Source of the DNA: Kaistella soli
GTDB lineage: Bacteria; Bacteroidota; Bacteroidia; Flavobacteriales; Weeksellaceae
Direction: 5' to 3'
Length of the DNA stretch: 64,000 nucleotides
Assembly (NCBI RefSeq): GCF_019038595.1
Contig: NZ_JAHOPF010000004.1
Coordinates: forward strand, 315,747 to 379,746
This document shows positions 36,524 to 45,696 of this stretch, piece after piece. The translations under genes were made by a program, and so were the position numbers. How positions within the stretch are numbered: position 1 is the first letter of the stretch; every line of letters starts with the position of its first letter. The notes under the pieces are model-generated. The model was not told the DNA's origin. It did not search any database and saw only the letters and a list, made by a program, of their open reading frames with translations.

Positions 36524-36724
36524 ATGGAATCATTAATTGTTCATCCAAAAAACCAAATGGAACTCAACGCACTGAAAGGTGTGATGAAAGACATGGGAAT
36601 CAGATATGAAAAGTTTCACACCAGAAACGCAAAAGCACCTCAGAAATTCGAACCGAAAACTTCTGCGAAAAAAGAAACAAAACCTGCCCGAAATTTTAAA
36701 GACAAACCAAAGACGGACCTCTAA
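36524..36724 (+). CDS. small conserved hypothetical protein (DUF2683-like)
   Basis: The 66-residue protein begins MESLIVHPKNQMELNALKGVMKDMGIRYEKF, reminiscent of the DUF2683 family, then a basic tail (KAPQKFEPKTSAKKETKPAR). Function is unknown; the N-terminal half resembles half of a toxin-antitoxin antidote but no toxin gene follows. Its TAA stop overlaps the ATG of lspA (TAATG), so translation is probably coupled. Confidence 0.7.
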   Translation: MESLIVHPKNQMELNALKGVMKDMGIRYEKFHTRNAKAPQKFEPKTSAKKETKPARNFKDKPKTDL

Positions 36725-37362
36725 TGAAGAAAATAGCATTAATCACTTTTATTATTCTTTTAATTGATCAGGTTTCCAAGTTTTACATCAAAACCCATTT
36801 CCAGCTCGGCGAAAGCGTGGATGTACTTCCGGGGTTTAAACTGACTTTTGTGGAAAATCCGGGAATGGCTTACGGTTTTCATTTTGGCGGACTGATCGGT
36901 AAATATTTTCTCGTTATCGTAAGGATCTTTTTAATCGGCGGGATGATTTATCTCTTCAGAAAGTGGCTGAAAGAAGGCGCTTCCAATTATTTAATTATTC
37001 CGATGTCCATTATTTTTGCCGGAGCAATCGGAAATCTTATTGACGGAATGTTCTACGGAATGATCTTCGACAGCGGAACGGTTTTCGAAGAAAGTGTAGG
37101 ACGCTGGATTGATTATGGCGGGATTTCAAAGGTAGCACAGTTCGGGCACGGCTATTCTTCCTTTATGAAAGGCTGCGTGGTGGATATGCTTCATTTTCCG
37201 CTCGTTAACTGGAACGTACCGGAAAGCTGGCCTTTGATTGGCGGTAAGCATATTGAATTCTTTAAATACATCTTTAATGTTGCAGATTCTGCAATCACTG
37301 TTGGAGGTTTGCTGTTGCTGATTTTCAGAAAGAAAGCATTTCCGCACGGATTTGATTTTTAG
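36724..37362 (+). CDS. lspA: lipoprotein signal peptidase (signal peptidase II)
   Basis: The 212-residue membrane protein has four helices and the two catalytic Asp motifs, CVVDMLHFPLVNW and FNVADSAITVGG. LspA cleaves the signal peptide of diacylglyceryl-prolipoproteins; several predicted clients are in this window. An insert near residues 105-150 (DSGTVFEESVGRWIDYGGISKV) is longer than in E. coli and common in Bacteroidota. The ATG overlaps the preceding stop by 1 nt. Confidence 0.95.
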   Translation: MKKIALITFIILLIDQVSKFYIKTHFQLGESVDVLPGFKLTFVENPGMAYGFHFGGLIGKYFLVIVRIFLIGGMIYLFRKWLKEGASNYLIIPMSIIFAGAIGNLIDGMFYGMIFDSGTVFEESVGRWIDYGGISKVAQFGHGYSSFMKGCVVDMLHFPLVNWNVPESWPLIGGKHIEFFKYIFNVADSAITVGGLLLLIFRKKAFPHGFDF

Positions 37363-37494
37363 AAAAATCTATACTGCATCGATATTGAAACTTCAGCAAA
37401 TTGTCTGAAGTTTTTTATTTCCTTATTTTTGCTCAGCTTTTTGAGAAAATTATTCTCGAAAATTATAATTTTTGAACCTTGAATTAAATATATT

Positions 37495-38463
37495 ATGTCA
37501 AGAATCCTCACCGGAATACAGGCAACCGGAACACCGCACCTCGGAAATCTCTTGGGAGCCATTATTCCTGCCATCGAACTGTCTAAAAAATCGGATAACG
37601 AATCTTTTCTGTTCATTGCAAACATGCATTCGTTAACCCTGATTAAAAATGCCGAAGAACTCAGAAAAAACACTTACGAAATTGCAGCCGCCTGGCTTGC
37701 ATGCGGTCTCGATACTGAAAAAACATTTTTTTACAGACAAAGTGATATTCCTGAAGTTTGCGAACTTTCTTGGTATCTGTCGTGTTTTTTTCCTTACCAG
37801 AGATTAACGCTTGCGCATTCTTTCAAGGATAAAGCCGACCGTTTGGATGATGTGAATGCCGGACTTTTCACTTATCCCGTTCTGATGGCTGCAGATATCC
37901 TGCTGTATGCCGCAGAAGTGGTTCCGGTAGGAAAAGATCAGCTGCAGCATCTGGAAATGGCAAGAGACATGGGCGCAAGATTCAATCATCAGATGGGAGA
38001 AACATTTGTGCTTCCGCAGGCGGAACTGCAGGAAGACACCAAATATGTTCCCGGAACTGACGGACAGAAAATGTCGAAATCAAGAGGAAATATCATCAAT
38101 ATCTTTCTTCCGGAAAAAGAATTGAAAAAGCAGGTTATGGGAATTGAAACCGATTCCAAAACGCTGGAAGAACCGAAAGATCCTGCAACTGATAAAGTTT
38201 TTGCACTTTACGAACTCATTGCAAATGCTGAAGAAACGGAAGTTTTAAGACAGAAATATCTGGCAGGAAATTTCGGGTACGGACACGCAAAAACTGAACT
38301 TCTGAATTTGATCCTAACCAAATACGCTAAAGAAAGGGAACTTTTCAGCTATTATATGAACAACCTGAACGAACTTGAAGAAAAGCTGCAGGAAGGCGCT
38401 GAAAAGACCAGAAAAGTGGCAGCAGAGACTTTGAAAAAAGTCCGCGAAAGTCTGGGAATGTAA
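37495..38463 (+). CDS. trpS: tryptophanyl-tRNA synthetase
   Basis: The 322-residue class I synthetase has the HIGH-like box in TGIQATGTPHLGNLLGAI and the KMSKS loop DGQKMSKSRGNII, plus the Trp-type motif VPVGKDQLQHLEMARD. It charges tRNA-Trp as a dimer. Length is typical. It is followed by a bidirectional terminator and a convergent phosphatase gene. Confidence 0.95.
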   Translation: MSRILTGIQATGTPHLGNLLGAIIPAIELSKKSDNESFLFIANMHSLTLIKNAEELRKNTYEIAAAWLACGLDTEKTFFYRQSDIPEVCELSWYLSCFFPYQRLTLAHSFKDKADRLDDVNAGLFTYPVLMAADILLYAAEVVPVGKDQLQHLEMARDMGARFNHQMGETFVLPQAELQEDTKYVPGTDGQKMSKSRGNIINIFLPEKELKKQVMGIETDSKTLEEPKDPATDKVFALYELIANAEETEVLRQKYLAGNFGYGHAKTELLNLILTKYAKERELFSYYMNNLNELEEKLQEGAEKTRKVAAETLKKVRESLGM

Positions 38464-38490
38464 ATTGAGGCTTTGAATAAGACTTCAAGA

Positions 38491-38518
38491 AAAAACCTTT
38501 CATTGCTGAAAGGTTTTT
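38491..38518. terminator. bidirectional intrinsic terminator
   Basis: AAAAACCTTTCA-TTGC-TGAAAGGTTTTT forms a 12-bp stem and ends both trpS (+) and the convergent HAD phosphatase gene (-). Confidence 0.9.
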
Positions 38519-38522
38519 CTTT

Positions 38523-39218
38523 TTATAAATAATTTTTTATTTCTTCAAGTTTCTTTACCACGGCGACATCTTCTGCTTCATAATTATCGTTGAAAACATC
38601 GAAGAAGATAACTTTCATCCCGAAAGATTTTCCGCCTTCCACGTCGGCAATCCAGTCGTCACCGATCATTACTGATTCTTCTTTTTTTGCGCCTGCTTTA
38701 TTCAGTGCGTATTCGTAAACCTGAGGATGCGGTTTCCGGATATCTATTTCATCTGCGCTGGTGATGGTTTCAAAATAATTTTTAATCCCGGAAAGTTCAC
38801 ATTTCCGGTAAGTAACTTCCTTGAAACCGTTGGAAAGGATATGAAGCCTGTAGTTTTTTCCCGCCAGATACTCCAGCAGTTCAAAAGCACCTTCTACCAA
38901 GTCGTTATAATTCAGAATTTCATCCAGAAAGTTATGTTCAAAAATTTGGGCAAGTTCCCGATCATCAATCCCGAAAAACATAAAAGAATCATAGAAACGG
39001 TGTTCCCGGAGATAATCTTTATCTATTTCCCCGTCGCGGATCTGCGCCCAAAGTCTTTCGTTAATCGTGAAGTATTCTTTATGGAAGTCCTCAAAATCGA
39101 GGTTGTATCTGTCGCGGACGTTTTGTCTCTTAAAAATGTCCTTTAAAGTAAGATAAGCGTTTCTGCGGTGATCCCACAGGGTATTGTCTAGGTCAAAAAA
39201 AATGTGCTGAATTTTCAT
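38523..39218 (-). CDS. YjjG family noncanonical pyrimidine nucleotidase (HAD)
   Basis: The protein has 231 residues from the ATG at 39218. Motif I is FFDLDNTLWDH, motif II LHILSNGF, motif III KPHPQVYEYALNKAG (Lys), and motif IV MIGDDWIADVEGG. YjjG-like enzymes dephosphorylate noncanonical pyrimidine nucleotides and so protect DNA synthesis. The TTG at 39227 is rejected because it is part of the -7 promoter box; the ATG gives the normal start MKIQHIFFDLDNTLW. Only 6 nt separate the box from the ATG. Confidence 0.88.
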   Translation of the reverse strand: MKIQHIFFDLDNTLWDHRRNAYLTLKDIFKRQNVRDRYNLDFEDFHKEYFTINERLWAQIRDGEIDKDYLREHRFYDSFMFFGIDDRELAQIFEHNFLDEILNYNDLVEGAFELLEYLAGKNYRLHILSNGFKEVTYRKCELSGIKNYFETITSADEIDIRKPHPQVYEYALNKAGAKKEESVMIGDDWIADVEGGKSFGMKVIFFDVFNDNYEAEDVAVVKKLEEIKNYL

Positions 39219-39224
39219 ACGGCA

Positions 39225-39232
39225 CAAATTTA
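39225..39232 (-). promoter_or_regulatory. -7 promoter element abutting the YjjG-type gene
   Basis: The minus strand reads TAAATTTG (TAnnTTTG), 6 nt before the ATG at 39218. Transcription should begin at or next to the start codon. Confidence 0.55.
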
Positions 39233-39427
39233 AGTAATTTAAGATTAGTTCTTGGAAACAATTTGGTTTTTACTTTTGGTTTTCAAAACTGCTATGCTTT
39301 TGGAATAACTTAATAGAAAATCGATTGTTTGTTTTTTTGGCTTCAAAAGTTTTTCGTTTAAAATGTCATTTTTTTTCATAGGCGAAAAAGTTATTTCCCT
39401 AAAAACGAAACTTTTTTTAAAATAGTA

Positions 39428-40018
39428 TTAGCGGGTTAAAATAATATTGTGATCTTCCATGATTTTTCTCAGATTGATCAGCGCATACCGCACTCTTCCC
39501 AAAGTAGTATTGATACTCGTATCTGTGTGATCTGCAATTTCCTTGAAACTCAGGCCGTCAAAAAAGCGAAGCCTGATCACTTCCTGCTGGTTTTCAGGAA
39601 GATAAACCAACATCTTCATCAGATCAGCCTGAATCTGCTGACTGATCAGCCGTTCTTCAATGTTTTCCTCTTTGCCTGCAATCAGATCAAAGATTGAGAA
39701 TTCATCGTTTTCATAAGAAGTTTCCGAAACTTTAACATGTTTGGACTTCAGACGGAAATGATCGATAATTAAATTGTGTGCTATCCGTTTGGCCCAAAGT
39801 ATGAATTTTCCCTCTTCATTATAACGTCCTTCTTTAAGGGTTACAATGATCTTCATAAAAGTATCCTGAAAAATATCGTTGGCCAAATCTTCATCCATTA
39901 ATTTATAAAATATAAAGGAAAAAAGATCTTTTTGGTGTCTCTTGATAAGCACAGCGAGGGTTTTCTCGTTACCTTTGCGGTATTCTGAGATTAACCAGCT
40001 ATCTGTTTTTGTATTCAT
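39428..40018 (-). CDS. RNA polymerase sigma factor, ECF/sigma-70 family
   Basis: The 196-residue protein has region 2 (LFSFIFYKLMDEDLANDIFQDTFMKI, FILWAKRIAHNLIIDHFR) and region 4 (LPENQQEVIRLRFFDGLSFKEIADHTDTS...GRVRYALINLR). It redirects RNA polymerase to a specific promoter set. No anti-sigma gene is next to it, so its control is unclear. The following 200 bp is AT-rich and empty, without a good terminator. Confidence 0.92.
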   Translation of the reverse strand: MNTKTDSWLISEYRKGNEKTLAVLIKRHQKDLFSFIFYKLMDEDLANDIFQDTFMKIIVTLKEGRYNEEGKFILWAKRIAHNLIIDHFRLKSKHVKVSETSYENDEFSIFDLIAGKEENIEERLISQQIQADLMKMLVYLPENQQEVIRLRFFDGLSFKEIADHTDTSINTTLGRVRYALINLRKIMEDHNIILTR

Positions 40019-40197
40019 AACTCACTTCTGTTTTTAACCCGAATCATTTACCCTGACATTCTAAATCAGGCTTTGGTATGGTTCAGTCTATGGTAAGAAG
40101 TATAGTTTTGTCGATAGGATCTGGTTTGTGTTTGAGACTGTAAAAATAGTAAAAAAGTTAATACTCTGTTAAAAATTTTGAAAACTTTAAGAAAAAT

Positions 40198-40689
40198 TTA
40201 CTTTTTCGTTAAATCATGCAACATTACGAGCGGTAAATTGAGAGTAAAATTAAAATTAAGTCCCTTTAACTCTTTTCCGTTAATTCCGTCCTTATCGATG
40301 GGGAAGGCATAACCTCCTGTTACATCGACGATTCCGAATAACGTAGCGCCAATTTTCGGAGCAATATATTTGGTGGTCATTTCGGCACCGGCAAGAAAAT
40401 AATAGGCGTGATAAAAATCTACATTTCTTTCAAAATTAATCAGAATATCTCCCTGCACTTTCGGCATAACAGCAAATTTACTGTTTGCAACACCCATCAG
40501 CGCAGAAGCTCCCAGACGGTAAATTATATCATCATTATTTAAGAAAAGAAGCCGACCGCCTAATTCTCCAAAACTTTGGTTCTGATACACATAACCCGCG
40601 TGAATCATCTTATGCACCGTCATCTGCGCTTTCGACAAGCCAGATGAAAACATCATCATTACAATTGAAATAAACAGAATTCTCTTCAT
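40198..40689 (-). CDS. secreted hypothetical protein, probable outer-membrane beta-strand protein
   Basis: The 163-residue protein has a signal peptide (LFISIVMMMFSSGLSKAQ) and then alternating hydrophobic stretches ending in aromatic residues (HAGYVYQ, LGGRLLFL, FYHAYYFLAGAEMTTKY, GATLFGIVDVTGGYAF, LNFNFTLNLPLVML), as in small beta-barrels. I do not recognise a family. It follows metK on the same strand with its own start region and may be separate from the sigma factor. Confidence 0.65.
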   Translation of the reverse strand: MKRILFISIVMMMFSSGLSKAQMTVHKMIHAGYVYQNQSFGELGGRLLFLNNDDIIYRLGASALMGVANSKFAVMPKVQGDILINFERNVDFYHAYYFLAGAEMTTKYIAPKIGATLFGIVDVTGGYAFPIDKDGINGKELKGLNFNFTLNLPLVMLHDLTKK

Positions 40690-40722
40690 AAATAAGATTT
40701 ATCGCCGGGGTAAAGTTAAAAA

Positions 40723-40753
40723 AAACTGCCTTATCGTTCTGATAAAGCAGTTT
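40723..40753 (-). terminator. intrinsic terminator of metK
   Basis: On the minus strand AAACTGC-T-TTATC...GATAA-G-GCAGTTT forms a long stem followed by TTTTT. It lies 12 nt after the metK stop. Confidence 0.85.
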
Positions 40754-40765
40754 AATTATTTTAAA

Positions 40766-42049
40766 TTATATTCCAAATTCTTTTTTCACTTCTTCAACTT
40801 TGTCAAGCTTTTCCCAAGTGAAAAACTCAAGATTTTCGACAGTCAGCTCGTTGCTTTTTCCTTTGTTAAAGGTCTTGTTACCAACATAGTAATCTCTGCC
40901 CATATGTCCGTAAGAAGCTGTTTCCTGATAAATCGGATTTCTTAATTTTAAATTCTGTTCGATCGCATACGGTCTGAGATCAAATATTTTCTGAACCTTT
41001 TCGGCAATTTCCCCATCATGGAATTTCACTTTTGAAGTTCCGTAAGTATTGATATACAAACCGCAAGGTTCTGCAACACCGATGGCGTAGGAAACCTGTA
41101 CTAAAACCTCATCTGCAACACCGGCAGCTACAAGGTTTTTAGCGATGTGTCTTACTGCATACGCTGCACTTCTGTCCACTTTCGAAGGATCTTTTCCTGA
41201 AAAAGCACCACCACCGTGAGCACCTTTTCCACCGTAAGTATCCACGATAATTTTTCTTCCCGTTAAACCGGTGTCACCATGAGGACCGCCGATTACAAAT
41301 TTTCCTGTCGGGTTGATATGATATTTGATCTGATCATTGAAAAGCGCCTGAATTTCTAATTTCTGCGCAGCTTTAACTTTCGGTATCAGGATTTCAATGA
41401 TGTCTTTTTTAATTTTTGCAAGCATCGCTTCTTCGCTTCCGAAATCATCATGCTGAGTCGAAACCACGATCGAATCAATTCTGATCGGTTTGTGATCGTC
41501 AGAATATTCAATCGTAACCTGAGATTTTGCATCCGGACGAAGATACTGAATTGCATCATTTTCTCTTCTCAGTACAGAAAGCTCTTTAAGAATCGTGTGT
41601 GCAAGATCCAGTGCGAGCGGCATATAATTTTCGGTTTCGTTGGTCGCATAACCGAACATCATTCCCTGGTCACCTGCGCCCTGCATATTTGCTTTTGTTT
41701 CGAAATCTGCATCATCTTCCGTAGCTCTGTCAACACCCTGATTAATATCTGAAGACTGCTCATGAATCGCAGAAATAACGCCGCATGAATCTCCGTTGAA
41801 CATATACTCGCCTTTGGTGTAACCAATTTCGTTGATTACTTTTCTGGCGATGTCCTGTACATCAAGATAAGCTTTAGATTTTACTTCTCCTGCCAAAACA
41901 ACCTGCCCCGTAGTTACCAGCGTTTCGCATGCAACTTTAGAAGTGGGATCATAAGCCAAAAAATTATCGATAAGCGCATCGGAAATCTGATCGGCAACTT
42001 TATCAGGATGCCCCTCTGAAACTGATTCAGACGTGAATAAATATGACAT
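40766..42049 (-). CDS. metK: S-adenosylmethionine synthetase
   Basis: The 427-residue protein has the N-terminal [18 protein letters not shown], the ATP-loop [12 protein letters not shown], and the P-loop-like [19 protein letters not shown]. MetK makes SAM from methionine and ATP. It is slightly longer than E. coli MetK, with inserts typical of Bacteroidota. A consensus promoter and a SAM-II-like riboswitch lie just upstream, so its product probably represses it. Confidence 0.96.
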   Translation of the reverse strand: MSYLFTSESVSEGHPDKVADQISDALIDNFLAYDPTSKVACETLVTTGQVVLAGEVKSKAYLDVQDIARKVINEIGYTKGEYMFNGDSCGVISAIHEQSSDINQGVDRATEDDADFETKANMQGAGDQGMMFGYATNETENYMPLALDLAHTILKELSVLRRENDAIQYLRPDAKSQVTIEYSDDHKPIRIDSIVVSTQHDDFGSEEAMLAKIKKDIIEILIPKVKAAQKLEIQALFNDQIKYHINPTGKFVIGGPHGDTGLTGRKIIVDTYGGKGAHGGGAFSGKDPSKVDRSAAYAVRHIAKNLVAAGVADEVLVQVSYAIGVAEPCGLYINTYGTSKVKFHDGEIAEKVQKIFDLRPYAIEQNLKLRNPIYQETASYGHMGRDYYVGNKTFNKGKSNELTVENLEFFTWEKLDKVEEVKKEFGI

Positions 42050-42118
42050 ATTTCTTTTGTTTTTTTAATTAAAAAATTAAGAAAAAAGGAATTGATTACA
42101 AAAGAAACTAAAATAGAA

Positions 42119-42175
42119 ATTCTGTTTTAGCATTTTTTATGGAGGTTGCAATCAGTTCAAATTTTTCCTCATGAA
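42119..42175 (-). ncRNA. SAM-II-type riboswitch upstream of metK
   Basis: On the minus strand ATGAGG (42172-42167) can pair with CCTCCAT (42145-42139) as P1 with one bulge. The loop ends in CTGATTGCA, and after an A-rich linker comes ATGCTAAAACAG (42133-42122), whose TGC and CAG can pair with loop GCA and CTG as the pseudoknot. The TTGCA-P1'-linker-TGCTAAAA layout matches the SAM-II aptamer, including the long-loop form reported in Bacteroidota. Its place before a SAM-forming enzyme fits feedback control. The exact Rfam class needs a covariance search. Confidence 0.72.
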
Positions 42176-42188
42176 ATTATTTCGTCTG

Positions 42189-42219
42189 CAAATTTAAAGA
42201 GTATTTGTTGAACCACAAA
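42189..42219 (-). promoter_or_regulatory. consensus promoter of metK
   Basis: On the minus strand TTTG (42219-42216), 19 nt spacer, then TAAATTTG (42196-42189): an exact Bacteroidota promoter. The riboswitch P1 begins 16 nt further on, so the aptamer is at the 5' end of the transcript. Confidence 0.75.
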
Positions 42220-42239
42220 ATTTATTTAGGTAATAAAAA

Positions 42240-43184
42240 TCACTGCGGTTTTACGCTCACAAATTCTTCAGGATTCTTATTATAACTGAGTTTTGTGTGC
42301 AGGGAATTCTGAATTGAAAGCGCCATTTCGTCTAAAATTTTCTGTTTGTAAGTCGGTTTGTAATAAATAAGACTTATTTCTCTGGTAGGAAACGGCTTTC
42401 TGAATCTTGAAATTTTATTTTTCTGGATATCAGACAATTGGGGAATTGCAAGTTCAGGAAGAATCGTGATTCCACCCACTTTGTCCACCATCTGTATCAA
42501 AGTATTGATATTGGAAGCCAGGAAATCGAGATTTTTCGGTTTCAGTGAATTCTCCTTTAAAGCACAGATATTTTCGAACTGGGTTCTGAGACAGTTGCCC
42601 TCTTCCAAAAGCCACACTTTATTGCTGTCAATCTCTTCAGGAACTACGAAGGAATCTTTCTTGATATCTTCTGAGGAATAAATCATCAGTTCTTCATTGA
42701 AAAGAAACTGCTGATAAAATTCGTTGGCCGCATCATAAGGAGTCGCAATAATTCCTGCATCCAGCTCGCCGGATTTCAGCGATTTGATAATGCTGTCCGT
42801 GGTCATTTCTTTCACATTAAGTTCAATTTTCGGATTTTCCTGTAAAAAATCAAAAATTTCTGAAGGCAAAATAAAACTTGAGACTGTAGGAATGATTCCA
42901 AGATTGAGTTTTCCGGCCAGCACATTATTCAGGAGGCTTGCTTTGTTTTTCAGCTCATTTACCGCATCAATCACCCGCTTGGCTTCTTCGATGATCTGAA
43001 TTCCGACATCGGTAGTACGGATAGGGTGAGTCGTCCTGTCAAAAACTTTCACATCCAGTTCTTCTTCAAACTTCTGTATCATCGCGCTTAATGTAGGCTG
43101 GGTTATAAAACACGCCTGAGCGGCTTTTCCGAAATGCTTGTATTTATCTACGGCGATAAGATATTCTAATTGCTGAATGTTCAT
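42240..43184 (-). CDS. oxyR: hydrogen peroxide-inducible regulator OxyR (LysR family)
   Basis: The 314-residue protein has an N-terminal winged helix (MNIQQLEYLIAVDKYKHFGKAA, then CFITQPTLSAMIQKFEEEL) and a LysR effector domain. The two redox cysteines sit at 198 and 207 in GNCLRTQFENIC, matching OxyR Cys199/Cys208. Oxidation by peroxide would switch it on. It is divergent from katA with 109 bp between, containing an inverted repeat TTGAT-N4-ATCAA, the expected target. A peroxide-responsive pair is inferred. Confidence 0.92.
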   Translation of the reverse strand: MNIQQLEYLIAVDKYKHFGKAAQACFITQPTLSAMIQKFEEELDVKVFDRTTHPIRTTDVGIQIIEEAKRVIDAVNELKNKASLLNNVLAGKLNLGIIPTVSSFILPSEIFDFLQENPKIELNVKEMTTDSIIKSLKSGELDAGIIATPYDAANEFYQQFLFNEELMIYSSEDIKKDSFVVPEEIDSNKVWLLEEGNCLRTQFENICALKENSLKPKNLDFLASNINTLIQMVDKVGGITILPELAIPQLSDIQKNKISRFRKPFPTREISLIYYKPTYKQKILDEMALSIQNSLHTKLSYNKNPEEFVSVKPQ

Positions 43185-43222
43185 CTGATTACTTTTATCT
43201 ATTACAAAGATACTATGTTTTC

Positions 43223-43236
43223 TTGATTTTAATCAA
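43223..43236. promoter_or_regulatory. candidate OxyR operator
   Basis: TTGAT-TTTA-ATCAA is an inverted repeat in the oxyR-katA intergenic region. OxyR targets are extended ATAG-type dyads, so this shorter dyad is a candidate, not a proven site. Confidence 0.4.
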
Positions 43237-43266
43237 ATTTAGGGGGATATTCAACCCTGAAATTCT

Positions 43267-43274
43267 TAAATTTG
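43267..43274 (+). promoter_or_regulatory. -7 promoter element of katA
   Basis: TAAATTTG matches TAnnTTTG and lies 19 nt before the katA ATG. The -33 position is poor, as expected for an activator-dependent promoter. Confidence 0.55.
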
Positions 43275-43293
43275 TTTCCATAAAAATATATCA

Positions 43294-44793
43294 ATGGATT
43301 CTAAGAAACTTACTTCCGGTTCCGGTGCACCTTACTTCGAACATGAAGATTCACAAACAGTTGGTGCAAGAGGTCCGGTTCTAATGCAGGATTTTATTTT
43401 ACAGGAAAATTTAGCCCATTTTGTACGGGAAAGAATCCCCGAAAGAATTGTACACGCCAAAGGAAGCGGTGCTTACGGCAAGTTTACCGTCACTCACGAT
43501 ATCTCAAAATACACGAAAGCCAAACTTTTTTCCAAGGTTGGCAATGAATGTAAAATGTTTGCCCGTTTCTCCACCGTAGGCGGTGAAAAAGGAAGCGCAG
43601 ATACAGAAAGAGACCCAAGAGGTTTTGCACTGAAATTTTATACCGAAGACGGAAACTGGGATTTGGTCGGAAACAATACGCCGGTTTTTTTCATTAAAGA
43701 CGCGAAAAAGTTCCCGGATTTTATTCACACGCAAAAAAGAGTTCCGAAAACCAATCTGAAAAGCGCCACGATGATGTGGGATTTCTGGAGCTTAAATCCT
43801 GAATCGCTTCATCAGGTTTTAATTTTAATGTCGGATCGCGGAACGCCTTACGGTTACAGACATATGCACGGTTTCGGATCACACACTTTTTCAATGATTA
43901 ATGCAGATCACGAAAGAGTTTGGGTGAAATTCCATTTCAAAACCCAACAGGAAATAAAAAACTTCACAAATGACGCTGCCGTAAAAATGAAAGGTGAAAA
44001 CCCGGATTTTGCCCAGGAAGACTTGGTGACTGCCATTGAAAACGGCGATTTCCCGAAATGGAAAATGTATATTCAGGTGATGACCGAAGAGCAGGCCAAC
44101 GAATTCCGCTGGAATCCGTTTGATGTAACGAAAGTGTGGTTTCAGAACGAGTTTCCGCTGATTGAAGTTGGAGAAATGGAACTCAACAAAATTCCGGATA
44201 ACTTCTTCGCCCACGTGGAACAGTCGACTTTTTCACCGAGCAATCTGATTAACGGCATCAGTTTTTCTCCCGATAAAATGCTGCAGGGAAGATTATTTTC
44301 CTATCCCGATGCGCACCGTTACAGAGTTGGCGTCAATGCAAACCAACTGGAAGTGAACCGCTGCCCTTTTTCGGTGAACAATTACCAGAGAGACGGTTTT
44401 ATGGCAGATTCAAGCAACTATAAAGATTCACCAAATTATTTCCCGAACAGTTTTGATGACATAAAACCAGATGCTGCTTACAGAAATCATGAGTACGATC
44501 TGGACAGTACAAGAGTCGCGCATTTCAAACGCAACGAAAATGACGATGATCATTATACCCAGCCCGGACTTCTCTATACAAAAGCAATGGATCAGGAAGC
44601 CCGCGAAAATCTTATATCCAATATTATCGGCTCCATGAACGGAATTTCGGGACCGAAAAGAGAGGAGATTATCAACCGCCAACTCTGTCATTTTTTCAGA
44701 GCCAACATCGAGCTCGGAATGAAAATAGCGATGGGACTGCAGGTAAACATCGATATGAATATGATGAACCATACAAAAACCAGTGAACCCTGA
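43294..44793 (+). CDS. katA: haem catalase
   Basis: The 499-residue clade-3-type small-subunit catalase has catalytic His54 (RIVHAKGSGA), the Asn in LVGNNTPVFF (127-128), and the proximal haem Tyr in RLFSYPDAHRYR (near 338). It disproportionates hydrogen peroxide to water and oxygen. The C-terminus ends soon after the catalase core. It is divergently transcribed from oxyR, which should activate it under peroxide stress. Confidence 0.96.
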   Translation: MDSKKLTSGSGAPYFEHEDSQTVGARGPVLMQDFILQENLAHFVRERIPERIVHAKGSGAYGKFTVTHDISKYTKAKLFSKVGNECKMFARFSTVGGEKGSADTERDPRGFALKFYTEDGNWDLVGNNTPVFFIKDAKKFPDFIHTQKRVPKTNLKSATMMWDFWSLNPESLHQVLILMSDRGTPYGYRHMHGFGSHTFSMINADHERVWVKFHFKTQQEIKNFTNDAAVKMKGENPDFAQEDLVTAIENGDFPKWKMYIQVMTEEQANEFRWNPFDVTKVWFQNEFPLIEVGEMELNKIPDNFFAHVEQSTFSPSNLINGISFSPDKMLQGRLFSYPDAHRYRVGVNANQLEVNRCPFSVNNYQRDGFMADSSNYKDSPNYFPNSFDDIKPDAAYRNHEYDLDSTRVAHFKRNENDDDHYTQPGLLYTKAMDQEARENLISNIIGSMNGISGPKREEIINRQLCHFFRANIELGMKIAMGLQVNIDMNMMNHTKTSEP

Positions 44794-44902
44794 ATTTAAT
44801 TCAACTTTATTTTATTGAAAACCCTCAGAATTTCACCTATTTCTTACTTCAAGAAAAAAATGCTAATTTGCACTTGCAGAAAAAATCTTTTTTATTAACA
44901 AT

Positions 44903-45670
44903 ATGATTTACAATAATATCATCCTGGAAACCGACGGAAAAATTGCAACCGTTACGATCAACCGGCCGGAAAGCCTTAATGCACTGAATTCGCAAACAAT
45001 TCAGGAGTTAAGTGATGCCTTCGGAAATTTAAATTCGGATAAGAATATCAGGGTGATTATTTTAACCGGAAGCGGAGAGAAATCTTTCGTCGCAGGAGCC
45101 GATATCAAAGAGTTTTCGGATTTTGGCACTTCCGCTGCAGAAGAATTATCGAGAAACGGCCAGCATATTCTGTTCAATAAAATCGAAAACCTTTCCAAAC
45201 CTGTCATTGCTGCTGTAAACGGTTTTGCTCTTGGCGGAGGTTTAGAACTTGCGATGGCGTGTCATATCCGATATGCATCAGAAAATGCAAAACTCGGCTT
45301 GCCGGAAGTTACATTAGGATTGATTCCGGGGTATGGAGGGACCCAAAGACTGCCAAAACTGGTAGGAAAAGGCCTGGCCAACGAACTTATTTTTTCAGCA
45401 AAAATGATTAATGCACAAAGAGCAAAAGAAATCGGGTTGGTGAACGAGGTTTTTAGTTTAGAAGAGCTTTTACCTAAAACGAATGAACTTGCAGCTTTGA
45501 TCTCTAAAAATTCTCCACTCGGAATTTCTAAAGCGATTGCTTCCGTTAATCAGTCAGATACTGAAAACGGTTTCGAAACCGAAATAAAATCTTTCGGTGA
45601 ATTATTTGAAATGGAAGACAAAAAAGAAGGTGTTGCCGCGTTTCTGGAAAAAAGAAAACCTTTATTCTAG
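44903..45670 (+). CDS. enoyl-CoA hydratase/isomerase family protein
   Basis: The 255-residue crotonase-fold protein has the oxyanion-hole segments FVAGADIKEF and GFALGGGLELAMACHIRYA, and the catalytic Glu region LGLPEVTLGLIPGYGGTQRL. Both Glu residues of hydratases are present, so it is likely a short-chain enoyl-CoA hydratase in fatty-acid breakdown. No other beta-oxidation gene is near. The next gene follows after 26 nt. Confidence 0.92.
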   Translation: MIYNNIILETDGKIATVTINRPESLNALNSQTIQELSDAFGNLNSDKNIRVIILTGSGEKSFVAGADIKEFSDFGTSAAEELSRNGQHILFNKIENLSKPVIAAVNGFALGGGLELAMACHIRYASENAKLGLPEVTLGLIPGYGGTQRLPKLVGKGLANELIFSAKMINAQRAKEIGLVNEVFSLEELLPKTNELAALISKNSPLGISKAIASVNQSDTENGFETEIKSFGELFEMEDKKEGVAAFLEKRKPLF

Positions 45671-45696
45671 ACTTTAGAAACTTAATACTTCATTTC

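Noticed and set aside
36524-36724. Small protein as an antitoxin
   Set aside because: The next gene is lspA, translationally coupled; no toxin is present.
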